Positions 32,226-39,990 of a stretch of 64,000 bases of DNA are shown here, piece by piece. Source of the stretch: Synergistaceae bacterium (GTDB lineage: Bacteria > Synergistota > Synergistia > Synergistales > Thermovirgaceae); NCBI GenBank assembly GCA_012729145.1, contig JAAYDT010000035.1, positions 1 through 64,000 on the forward strand, in the 5' to 3' direction. The notes under the pieces were generated by a model that saw only the letters and a program-made list of their open reading frames with translations, was not told where the DNA came from and did not search any database. Numbering within the stretch: position 1 is the first letter of the stretch; the number at the start of each line of letters is the position of its first letter. The position numbers and the translations under genes are program-made.

Positions 32226-33338
32226 TCAGTTGCCTGTCTTGCCGTGTCCCGCAATGATCCATGCCGCAGCGAGTCCTGCGGCGAATCCCGCCGCCATGTT
32301 CAGGTACAGGGAGAAACCGACGGTAACTGCAACAACTGACCACTCTCCTGGGCCTCTCACAGATCTGGTGAACTTCGCCATCTCTACGCCGACCATGATC
32401 ATCATTGCTCCCACGATCGCCATGGGGAAGGACCTGAAAATGGTAGCTATGTGACCGGCAAAGAAGATGCCGAGCAGTATCTCAAGGAAGCCTTCGATCA
32501 CGTTCGCTCCTCCCGTTCGGGCGCCGTAGTAGTACTGTCCGGCAAGGCCACCTGCCCCGTGACAAAGGGGGATACCGCCTATGAACGGGCCCAGGAGGTT
32601 CATTACGCCCATGTTGATCGAGAGATGCCTTGCCGAGACTGATCGGTCGGGCCAGTACCTGGATATCAGTGCTGAAGTAGCGATGACCGCGTTGGTAGCT
32701 GTCAGGGGAATTTGCGAGAACCCTCCGTCCCTCATGGAAGGCCAGAACAGTTCCAGACGGAGGGGGTGGAGAGGAGGGAGTGTGAAGGTGACGGACTGGA
32801 TCTGGGACAGGTCACCCCTGAAAGCCATCAGAAGCACGCCGCCGAGGACAAGAACCAGCGAAGCCGGGGCGAAGCGGTTATCCCTCAGGACCAGTATAAG
32901 CAGTATCGAAAGGCCGGCCAGGATCCAGGCGCCATCGATCATCCGGAAGCCCTGCATAGCCAGGAGCAGGCCCAGCGAGAGCTGGATCCCCCGGATAACC
33001 GCCTGGGGGGTGCGGGATGCGATCCATGTTATGGCCCCCGAGAAGCCCAGGATCAGCCATGTAACTCCCATAGCAAAGGCCGACATGAAGACCTTGTCGG
33101 GGGTCCATGCCTGGGCTATGGCCATTACGGCGAGAACCTTCATGGGCTCTATGGGCATGGGGAGCCGGTAGATGATCCCGGTGAGGATATTCGCAAGTCC
33201 CATGAACACCAGCATCCCCGCAGGGTCGATGCCGCAGACGGTTATATAGCCCACGGCCAGGGGAAGCAGAGTCCCCAGGTCGCCCAGGGACCCCCCGAGC
33301 TCCCGGAGGCTGAATTCGAAGGAGCCGATCTTTGCCAT
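32226..33338 (-). CDS. MOT1-family molybdate/sulfate transporter
   Basis: 370 aa with about ten helices. The two MOT1 signatures are visible: LGGSLGDLGTLLPLAVG near residues 13-29, and RLPMPIEPMKVLAVMAIAQ near 58-76. These distinguish it from ordinary SulP permeases, with which it shares the fold. A HGAGGLAGQYYYGARTGGANV loop lies further on. It would provide ATP-independent molybdate (or tungstate/sulfate) uptake, a fourth route next to three ABC systems. Start ATG 33338 follows GGGAGGAT. The molbindin gene is 104 bp downstream on the same strand. Confidence 0.83.
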   Translation of the reverse strand: MAKIGSFEFSLRELGGSLGDLGTLLPLAVGYITVCGIDPAGMLVFMGLANILTGIIYRLPMPIEPMKVLAVMAIAQAWTPDKVFMSAFAMGVTWLILGFSGAITWIASRTPQAVIRGIQLSLGLLLAMQGFRMIDGAWILAGLSILLILVLRDNRFAPASLVLVLGGVLLMAFRGDLSQIQSVTFTLPPLHPLRLELFWPSMRDGGFSQIPLTATNAVIATSALISRYWPDRSVSARHLSINMGVMNLLGPFIGGIPLCHGAGGLAGQYYYGARTGGANVIEGFLEILLGIFFAGHIATIFRSFPMAIVGAMMIMVGVEMAKFTRSVRGPGEWSVVAVTVGFSLYLNMAAGFAAGLAAAWIIAGHGKTGN

Positions 33339-33389
33339 TGGATCCTCCCAGTCAATGTTTATGCAAAAAACGATGTTCTTCCGGATGAT

Positions 33390-33426
33390 GAGAGGGAGGC
33401 GGACCTTCAAGGGCAGCCTCCCTCTC
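33390..33426 (-). terminator. Perfect 11-bp hairpin between LarA-like and MOT1-like genes
   Basis: On the minus strand GAGAGGGAGGC (33426-33416) pairs with GCCTCCCTCTC (33400-33390), with a 15-nt loop. It has no T-tract, so it may be a processing or stability element rather than a strict terminator. Confidence 0.5.
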
Positions 33427-33446
33427 CATTCCGGGGGTATTCTGTT

Positions 33447-34700
33447 TCAGTTCTCCACGAGAACAGGGAGAGTTGATCCTCCCGCCGGCATTACAATGGC
33501 CTTCGCTGAAGGACCCAGGATCGAGAAGGCTTTATTTACCGCCTGCTGAAGATCTTCTGCTGGTTCCGCAAAGAAGGAGCGGACAACCGGATCATCCAGT
33601 TCGGATACCATCAGGATAGAAGATCTCCTGAGTGCCACGGCTATCGCTGCTGCCTTGTGACCTCCGAGCTGGAAATCCCTTTCGACCCTCTCGATAAGGT
33701 CTTCCGGTTGATGCGCCTCAGCTATCCAGTCTGAAAAGGTTTTGGAACCCAACCCTTCCTTGCAGGATGCCACCCATATGACTACTCCACCGGGGCGTAC
33801 CGCGCAGACAGCATTGTCCAGGGCTTTTTGTGCCTGATAAACGTTGATATCCTTGGGGAATCCTCCAGCTGATACCAGGACCAGGTCAGCCAGCTCCCTG
33901 ATAGTGATCTTGCCGAGGGCATCAAGGATCTCGCAGCCTTTTCGGTGTGCCTGGATATAATCGCCTGCAACAGCGTGAATTATCCTTTTTTCCGGGTCCA
34001 GGACCACGTTGAAGATAAAATCGATCTTCAGAAGGTTGCCGATCTCCTCAAGGTCCTCACGAACCGTGTTTCCCTTGATGTTGCCCGTCCGGGACCCTTC
34101 ATCAAGCATCATTCGATGATTGGCCTGAATGGCTTTGATAGTGGAAACTCCCGGGAAGATCGCCTTCGCGCCCCCGCTGTACCCTGCAAAGTAATGGAAT
34201 TCGATATTTCCTATACATATCCGGCGATCAGCCTCGACTACGGGTCTGAAAATCTCGACCGGTGTGCCCACAGACGTCTCTCCCAGTCTCACACAGTCCG
34301 ACGGGTCATGATCGATGCAACGATATCTCTCGAAGATATCGTCCCCGACAAGATGTCTCATCTCATCTTCCGTGTGGGGGCGATGGCTGCCCAATGCAAA
34401 AATTATTGTTATATCTTCGTCTTTGACCCCGATCCCTCTCAGTTCTTTCAGGACCGGAGGGAGGACTTTCATGGACGGACAGGGCCTGGTGATGTCGCTC
34501 GTGATAAGGGCGATCTTCTCGCCGGGCCTTACTATTTGCCTAAGGGGGGGTGTCCCGATGGGACTGGAAAGGCCCTTTTCCATGATGTCCTCTGCCGATC
34601 CGACCTTAGTGGCCTGACGGGGTTGCAGGATCTCAAGAATATTCCTGTCGGGGATCTCGCATTCCATGGCCGTCTTTCCAAAGGGCAGGTGCAGTTTCAC
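33447..34700 (-). CDS. LarA-like nickel-pincer racemase family protein (DUF2088)
   Basis: 417 aa. LarA features are SDITRPCP (about 68-75), GSHRPHT (104-110), and FHYFAGYSGGAKAIFPG (168-184). These contain the His and the Lys to which the nickel-pincer nucleotide is attached in lactate racemase (here H169 and K179). LarA proteins racemise or epimerise 2-hydroxy acids. No larB/C/E cofactor genes are in the window, so activity depends on genes elsewhere. GTG 34700 is preferred: AAAGGAGG lies 8 bp upstream, and the family starts with this segment. It is divergent from the AOR gene. Confidence 0.85.
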   Translation of the reverse strand: MKLHLPFGKTAMECEIPDRNILEILQPRQATKVGSAEDIMEKGLSSPIGTPPLRQIVRPGEKIALITSDITRPCPSMKVLPPVLKELRGIGVKDEDITIIFALGSHRPHTEDEMRHLVGDDIFERYRCIDHDPSDCVRLGETSVGTPVEIFRPVVEADRRICIGNIEFHYFAGYSGGAKAIFPGVSTIKAIQANHRMMLDEGSRTGNIKGNTVREDLEEIGNLLKIDFIFNVVLDPEKRIIHAVAGDYIQAHRKGCEILDALGKITIRELADLVLVSAGGFPKDINVYQAQKALDNAVCAVRPGGVVIWVASCKEGLGSKTFSDWIAEAHQPEDLIERVERDFQLGGHKAAAIAVALRRSSILMVSELDDPVVRSFFAEPAEDLQQAVNKAFSILGPSAKAIVMPAGGSTLPVLVEN

Positions 34701-34969
34701 TCTAAACGCCTCCTTTCCAGGGTATCGTCGGTCCAATTGGTCCCTCAAAATTCTGTTTGCAGGAAATAACAGGACCCTTGATCCTGCCTCTGGCCCGGTC
34801 TGGTCTCTCCTTCAGGAAGCTTATCGTAAAAGGCTTAAGGCTGGAAGGGAGAGCGACAGAAGTCTTTGCAATCCGGGCAGGACAGGACAGTTATCGAAAG
34901 CAACAAAACACCAGGGCCCTTTTTAAAAGGGTCAGTGAAAGGAGCGGGGATTTTTTCAGGGTTTGAATA

Positions 34970-35176
34970 TATAATACTCTCAATAAACCCTTTGCGCATC
35001 CCCGGAACAATGATCGTGGTCCCTTCAAACGGCCCTGTAAGACAGGAGGACTCTCAGGCAGCAGCCCCGTGTAACGTTTCTCGGGGTCCCGGCTTCGGAG
35101 AACTTATGAGATGTGTCTCCAGGTGACGAGTAAGAGAGATCCCCCAAACGAAATAATTGTGAATTCTTCAACAGAC
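34970..35176 (+). promoter_or_regulatory. Promoter and structured 5' leader of the AOR gene, class unknown
   Basis: TATAAT at 34970-34975 implies a leader of about 210 nt. In it GGAGGACTCTC (35045-35055) can pair with GAGAGATCCCCC (35134-35145). That pair encloses hairpins CCCCG/CGGGG (35065-35069, 35082-35086) and GGAGA/TCTCC (35097-35101, 35116-35120). CCTGTAAGACAGG precedes it. The fold looks like a regulatory RNA, but I recognise none; the Moco blocks CTCCGAG and GCCTCCC are absent. The remainder of 34701-34969 shows nothing I can name. Confidence 0.4.
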
Positions 35177-35195
35177 AGGTGAAGGAGGTTTTCCC

Positions 35196-37070
35196 ATGCC
35201 CTTCTGGAAAGGCAAGAGGCTCTGGATCGATCTCTCCAAGAGAGAGGTGAATTCCGAGATACTGCCGGAATCCTATGCCCGCAAATGGGGAGGTATGAGA
35301 GGACTGGCGCTTCCGGTCCTTCTTGAAAAGGTTGAAAGGGACACTGATCCCCTTGGGCCGGATAATCTGATGGTGATAGCGTCGGGTCTGCTTAACGGTC
35401 TCGGATTTCATGGAGCCTGCCGTTACGGTGTTTACGGAAAAAGCCCTCTGACCGGAGGGTTCGGGGGGAGTGACGCGGGGGGCTATTTCGGTCCCGGGAT
35501 CAGGAACCAGGGTGTAGAGGCCCTTGTCATATCAGGGGCTTCCGAAGATCCGGTCTACCTGTGGGTGGAAGACGGCGATGTAAAAGTAATGGATGCCACC
35601 TACCTCTGGGGTCTTGAGACAGGGCCTGCCTTTGAAAAGCTAAAAGCAGAGCACGGCAGGATTTCTACCATCCTTATAGGTCCTGCGGGAGAAAACCTCG
35701 TAAGGTACGCATGCATCGTCAATGATCTTCATCATGTTAACGGCCGGACGGGAATGGGAGCCGTTATGGGATCGAAGAAGATAAAGGCAGTTGTGGTTCC
35801 TTACCCCAAGGCTCTGGAGCCGTCGGACAAGGATCTTCTTAAAGCCATGCAGGAAGAATTCTCAGGCTGGAAGGAAGAACCCCTCTCCTGGAATCTACAC
35901 GTTCATGGTACCTCGGCAGGAGTCGGGGCCAACAACAAGGACGGGCTTCTCCCCACCCGTAACTTCCAAAGATCCGCCTTCGAAGGAGCCGCTTCTATTG
36001 ACGGCAAACTGATGACAGAGACTCTGCTCAAGGATCGATACGGCTGTTTTGCCTGTGCTGTCAGGTGTAAAAGGATAGTCGAGGGTGGGAAGTACAACAC
36101 CGATCCTTCCTACGGCGGTCCTGAATACGAGACCCTTGGAGCTCTTGGGTCCGTATGCTGTATCGATGACCTGGACGCAGTGACCAAGGGCCACGAGGTC
36201 TGTAATCGCCTTGGTCTGGATACTATCTCGGCAGGTATGACCATTGCCTGGCTTATGGAGTGTATCGATAATGGCGTTATCTCTTCCGGGGAAGCCGGGA
36301 TAAGAGGTTTCGGCGATGCAGAGGGAATGCTCTCCCTGTTGGAAAAGATATCAAGACGAGAGGGCATTGGAGACCTTCTTGCTGAAGGTTCCCTGAGGGC
36401 TGCCAAAAAGGTGGGGAAGGGGAGCGACAGGTTCGTTGTCGCAGTAAAGGGACAGGAACTGCCCATGCACGAACCAAGGGGCAAGAAGGGAGTGGCTCTT
36501 GGGTACGCTTTCTCCCCGACTGGTGCCGACCACATGCAGTTTGCCCACGATCCCCTCTTTGTCTACCCTGACGGGCTCCCGATGCAGAACCTCAAATCCC
36601 TTGGGGTGCTGGAGCCACTGGATCCCCAGAGCCTGAAGCCTGACAAGGTAAGGGCGATAATTTATCTGTGGTTCTCCTGGGCCGTTCTAAATCACCTCGG
36701 CGGTTGTTATTTTGTTTTCGGTCCCAGGAGTTATTTCCCCTTGTATAGAATGCCCCCCCTGGTCCGTTCAGCTCTCGGTTGGGAGACTTCTCTCTGGGAG
36801 CTTATGAAGATGGGGGAACGTGGATTGAACGCCGCAAGAATGTTCAACCTGAAAATGGGGCTTGGCGCGAGCGATGATGTCCTCCCGGAGCGGCTCTCTG
36901 AACCTCTTCTCGAAGGGGCTTTCAAGGGGAGCTCAATTGGCAGCGAAGAGTTCTCTGAAGCCAAATCCCTTTATTACAAGATGATGGGGTGGGACGAAGA
37001 GGGAGTGCCCTCTGAGGAAAAACTGATAGAGTTGGGATTACAGGAACTGGTCGATCTGTCTTTAGGATGA
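35196..37070 (+). CDS. Aldehyde:ferredoxin oxidoreductase (tungsten AOR family)
   Basis: 624 aa. The N-terminal AOR domain holds the tungstopterin-binding segments (GRTGMGAVMGSKKIKAVV near 183-200). The [4Fe-4S] ligands are C284, C287 and C291 (GCFACAVRC) plus the Cys in NHLGGC near 505. GHEVCNRLGLDTISAGMTIAW is also typical. The enzyme oxidises aldehydes with ferredoxin, or reduces acids in the reverse direction, and requires W-bispterin. A strong GAAGGAGG site precedes the ATG. An FCD regulator gene follows 95 bp later. Its metal need fits the tungstate uptake genes nearby. Confidence 0.92.
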   Translation: MPFWKGKRLWIDLSKREVNSEILPESYARKWGGMRGLALPVLLEKVERDTDPLGPDNLMVIASGLLNGLGFHGACRYGVYGKSPLTGGFGGSDAGGYFGPGIRNQGVEALVISGASEDPVYLWVEDGDVKVMDATYLWGLETGPAFEKLKAEHGRISTILIGPAGENLVRYACIVNDLHHVNGRTGMGAVMGSKKIKAVVVPYPKALEPSDKDLLKAMQEEFSGWKEEPLSWNLHVHGTSAGVGANNKDGLLPTRNFQRSAFEGAASIDGKLMTETLLKDRYGCFACAVRCKRIVEGGKYNTDPSYGGPEYETLGALGSVCCIDDLDAVTKGHEVCNRLGLDTISAGMTIAWLMECIDNGVISSGEAGIRGFGDAEGMLSLLEKISRREGIGDLLAEGSLRAAKKVGKGSDRFVVAVKGQELPMHEPRGKKGVALGYAFSPTGADHMQFAHDPLFVYPDGLPMQNLKSLGVLEPLDPQSLKPDKVRAIIYLWFSWAVLNHLGGCYFVFGPRSYFPLYRMPPLVRSALGWETSLWELMKMGERGLNAARMFNLKMGLGASDDVLPERLSEPLLEGAFKGSSIGSEEFSEAKSLYYKMMGWDEEGVPSEEKLIELGLQELVDLSLG

Positions 37071-37164
37071 TCGCTGCTTTCGGGTATCGGTTGACATTAG
37101 CGATACAAATATCTCAGAATAAAGAGCCATCAATCTTCAAGCGGTTTTGCAGAAAGGGAATAAG

Positions 37165-37884
37165 ATGATAGTCAAAGCGACGCTTTATGAGCAGGCCTAC
37201 AAGAAGATTAAAGAAGGAATACTGAAAGGGACCTTCAAGCGGGATCGACTCTACTGTGAACAGTGGTTCGCAGATTACCTCAATATTTCCAGGACACCCG
37301 TGCGGGATGCCTGTCTGAGGCTCAAGAGGGACCAGTACATTGACATTATCCCCAACAGGGGGATAGTGATCAAGGAGATCTGCTCACAGCAGGTCATCGA
37401 GATATCCCAGTTAAGATCTTCTATTGACAGCTTCTGTGCCGCCTACCTTGCCGAGAGGATCGACACCCCGGAGGCCAGGAAACAGTACGAAAAGATCAAG
37501 ACCATCAACGATCAGGAGCAGAGAATGCTCCTTGAGCTGGGCAACATATCGGACCATTCTATCGATGTGGAGTTCATACAGCTGGACCTCGAATTTCACA
37601 AGGAGATCATAGGTTTTACGGGAAACAGGCGTTTCATGGAGATAAACAACGAGATCTATTCCTATATCAATCTTCTGGGCGTGGAAGTCGTCAAGATCGA
37701 TACAAGAAAACAGGAGAGCGTCGATGAGAACGAAGCCATCCTGGCCGCGATAGCAAGCGGAGATCCGATCGCTGCCTTCAAGGCTGCCTGTTACCATGTA
37801 GAGGCTATTGCAAAGCGGCTTTTGAAGATGATGGAAAGACAGGAGAAGCCTGAAGCCCAGCAGGACCTTAACAGGGTAGGCTGA
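37165..37884 (+). CDS. GntR-family (FCD) transcriptional regulator
   Basis: 239 aa. Winged helix at about 1-70 (ADYLNISRTPVRDACLRLKRD, PNRGIVIK). The FCD effector domain spans about 80-225, with metal-site residues expected around DLEFHKEI and the His in CYHVEAIAK. FCD regulators usually respond to carboxylates or hydroxy acids. It lies between the AOR gene and the racemase/GAPDH/PGK/TRAP genes. Short ATACTAC repeats downstream are candidate operators. ATG 37165 is taken over an upstream ATG because of spacing to AAAGGG. Confidence 0.85.
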   Translation: MIVKATLYEQAYKKIKEGILKGTFKRDRLYCEQWFADYLNISRTPVRDACLRLKRDQYIDIIPNRGIVIKEICSQQVIEISQLRSSIDSFCAAYLAERIDTPEARKQYEKIKTINDQEQRMLLELGNISDHSIDVEFIQLDLEFHKEIIGFTGNRRFMEINNEIYSYINLLGVEVVKIDTRKQESVDENEAILAAIASGDPIAAFKAACYHVEAIAKRLLKMMERQEKPEAQQDLNRVG

Positions 37885-37910
37885 TCTCGATGATTCTGTG
37901 CAGATGAACG

Positions 37911-37926
37911 CCCCCTGGAGAGGGGG
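37911..37926 (+). terminator. Terminator after the FCD regulator gene
   Basis: CCCCCT-GGAG-AGGGGG (37911-37926) followed by AATTTTCAGG and then TTTTTT after 10 nt. It is a short stem, and the delayed T-run makes it modest. Confidence 0.5.
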
Positions 37927-37953
37927 AATTTTCAGGATTTTTTGTTTTGATGT

Positions 37954-38101
37954 GTAGCATACTACTTCTTTTTGAGGTATTATTGGTTTCGTCCATTGAG
38001 TGCAAAATGTTTTACAAAAAGGACTGTGGTTTTTATCAATGGCGAGATCGGGATTGTTGTCATATATTTTTTATCAAAGCATGTAACATACTACATACTA
38101 C
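37954..38101. repeat. Repeated CATACTAC elements, operator candidates
   Basis: GTAGCATACTAC (37954-37965), GTAACATACTAC (38083-38094) and ATACTAC (38095-38101) recur in the AT-rich 370-bp leader before the catabolic operon. TATGTAACGTAAGTTA follows the last. The first is an imperfect palindrome (GTAG-CATA-CTAC), as expected for GntR-family half-sites. Nothing coding is seen in 37885-38257. Confidence 0.5.
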
Positions 38102-38257
38102 TTTATGTAACGTAAGTTAAATGTATTGCTGAAGAAATCCGTTTTAAAGGGGGGGTGCAGGCATTTTCGTTCGGAAAGTCCCTTTGGGTCAGTGAAGGGA
38201 TGACCAGGGAGGCATCAGGGTTGCTCCAAAAAACCACATAATTAAGGGGTGTTCAGG

Positions 38258-38920
38258 ATGAAGAAGAGGGTTGGAGTTGTTCACACATTTCTTTATTCGG
38301 TAGAGGACCTGAAAAAGCAGTTCAGGGAAAAACTCCCCGAAGTGGAAATGATCAACATCATTGATGACAGTCTTCTCGAGGAAGCTCTTGCGAACAAAGG
38401 ATTGACCCCCGGCATCATCAGCAGGATGTGCGCATACTACAAACATTGCCAGGAACTTGGCTGCGAGTGCATTCTGAACCAGTGTTCATCCGTGGGCGAG
38501 GCAGCCGATATCGCCGCGAAGCTCATTTCCATCCCCGTTGTCAAGATCGATTACCCCATGGCCAAGAAGGCAGTAGAGCTTGGAAGCAAGATAGCAGTTA
38601 TCGCCACTGCCATTTCTACAGTGGAACCTTCAAGTCGTCTAGTAGAGCGTGCAGCAAAGGAGACAGGAAAAGATGTGACCGTGTCCCGTTGCTTTGTTGA
38701 GGGCGCCTACGAATTCCTTCTCAAGACAGGAGATCGCGAAAAGCACAATGAAATGGTAACGGCAGCGGTTAGAAAGGCTGCTGAGACAAATGATGTGGTG
38801 GTTCTTGCGCAGGGAAGCATGTACCACCTCATGCCCCTTCTTGCAGACGTCAAGAAGCCTGTCCTTACGAGTCTTGAGTCCGGAGTCGCCCAGATAAGGG
38901 AAGTTCTCGGACTTGAATAA
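38258..38920 (+). CDS. Asp/Glu racemase superfamily protein, one catalytic Cys replaced
   Basis: 220 aa with two similar alpha/beta halves. The first half has CECILNQCSSVGEAAD, where the first catalytic Cys is expected. In the second half the equivalent position reads VVVLAQGSMYHLMP with no Cys. Racemases of this superfamily need two Cys, while relatives such as maleate isomerase or arylmalonate decarboxylase vary here. I therefore expect a lyase, isomerase or decarboxylase rather than a true racemase. ATG 38258 follows AAGGGG. It is the first gene of the GAPDH-PGK-SDR-TRAP cluster. Confidence 0.75.
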   Translation: MKKRVGVVHTFLYSVEDLKKQFREKLPEVEMINIIDDSLLEEALANKGLTPGIISRMCAYYKHCQELGCECILNQCSSVGEAADIAAKLISIPVVKIDYPMAKKAVELGSKIAVIATAISTVEPSSRLVERAAKETGKDVTVSRCFVEGAYEFLLKTGDREKHNEMVTAAVRKAAETNDVVVLAQGSMYHLMPLLADVKKPVLTSLESGVAQIREVLGLE

Positions 38921-38959
38921 GCTACCATCAGGTCAGTCCTGATTTAGGAGGGGATAGGA

Positions 38960-39988
38960 ATGGTTGTCAAGGTTGGAGTTGCGGGATACGGTGTTATAGG
39001 TCAGAGACTAGCGGACGGCGTCGCTCTCCAGGGCGATATGGAACTGGTAGGAGTAGCGGACCTTGCTCCGACCCTTTCCATCCGTGCCATGAAAGAAAAA
39101 GGGATGCCCTACGATCTTTACCTCGTGGAGGGGGCCGACAAAACCAAGTTCGATGAGCTGGATATTCCGGTGGCCGGAACCTTTAATGATCTTCTGGACA
39201 AGGTCGACATAATGCTGGATTCTTCCCCCGGCGGTGTAGGCGCAAAGAACAAGGAGCTCTATGAGGAAAAGGGAGTGAAGGCTGTTTTCCAGGGCGGCGA
39301 AGCCAATTCCATTGCAGATGTGTTTTTCCACGGCTATGCCAACTACGAGAAGGGACTGAACCAGAACTACCTCAAACTAACCAGTTGTAACACCACCGGC
39401 CTCATACGGGCTGTTGACTGCCTGGACCGGGAATGTGGCGGGATCAGGAAAGTCGTTATCACCATCATAAGGAGAGTGGCAGACCCCGGTGACTATCACA
39501 GAGGTCTTACAAACGCGCTACAGATGGACAAGGCACCGTCCCATCAGGCAGTTGACCTGATGACCATAATGCCCCATGTGGAGGCAACGGGAATTCTGGT
39601 CCATACTCCTGTGACCCATGGCCATATCATCACCGTTGTTGCCAGCGGGAAGAAGAAGATATCCAAAGAAATGGCCCTCAAGGCATTCAAGGGTCATGAC
39701 CGGATCAGGGTGGTCAGGATCGACGAGGGTTTCAAGGGCAATGCCTCCTTCTTCAGGTACGCCCGTGACCTCGGGAACCCTCGCGGTGACATGTACGAGA
39801 TCGGCCTTTGGGAGGATAGCATAGTAGAAAGCGGCGACGATATAGTCTTCGCTATAAACATCCCCCAGGAGAGCGTAACCATTCCGGAGACTGTCGACGG
39901 CATCCGGGCCGCCATGGGGATGCAGGCCGAGCGTCTCTTTGCTGTTGCAGAGACCAACAAATATCTGGGCATCGGCAAATGGAAGTAA
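38960..39988 (+). CDS. Type II (archaeal-type) glyceraldehyde-3-phosphate dehydrogenase-like
   Basis: 342 aa. Rossmann GVAGYGVIGQR (6-16), the catalytic thiol in LTSCNTTGLIRA (near 138-149), then RRVADPGD, PSHQAVDL and TPVTHGHI match the archaeal GAPDH family (Cys, Arg, His all in place). It is not the bacterial GapA type, whose motif is ASCTTNC. Such enzymes oxidise an aldehyde with NAD(P) and phosphate to an acyl phosphate. It is followed with almost no gap by an archaeal-type PGK, which would use that product to make ATP. TRAP-cluster context argues for catabolism of an imported acid, not central glycolysis. Confidence 0.85.
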   Translation: MVVKVGVAGYGVIGQRLADGVALQGDMELVGVADLAPTLSIRAMKEKGMPYDLYLVEGADKTKFDELDIPVAGTFNDLLDKVDIMLDSSPGGVGAKNKELYEEKGVKAVFQGGEANSIADVFFHGYANYEKGLNQNYLKLTSCNTTGLIRAVDCLDRECGGIRKVVITIIRRVADPGDYHRGLTNALQMDKAPSHQAVDLMTIMPHVEATGILVHTPVTHGHIITVVASGKKKISKEMALKAFKGHDRIRVVRIDEGFKGNASFFRYARDLGNPRGDMYEIGLWEDSIVESGDDIVFAINIPQESVTIPETVDGIRAAMGMQAERLFAVAETNKYLGIGKWK

Positions 39989-39990
39989 GA

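Noticed and set aside
32226-33338. Ordinary SulP sulfate permease
   Set aside because: No STAS domain, and both MOT1 motifs are present, so molybdate-type transport is more likely. Sulfate cannot be fully excluded.
35045-35145. Glycine riboswitch before the AOR gene
   Set aside because: Only ACTCTCAGGCA matches. The 5' half (GAGAG..., CCGAAGGGGCAA-type core) and the tandem layout are missing.
37954-38101. CRISPR array
   Set aside because: The repeats are only 7-12 bp with irregular spacing and no cas genes are in the window.
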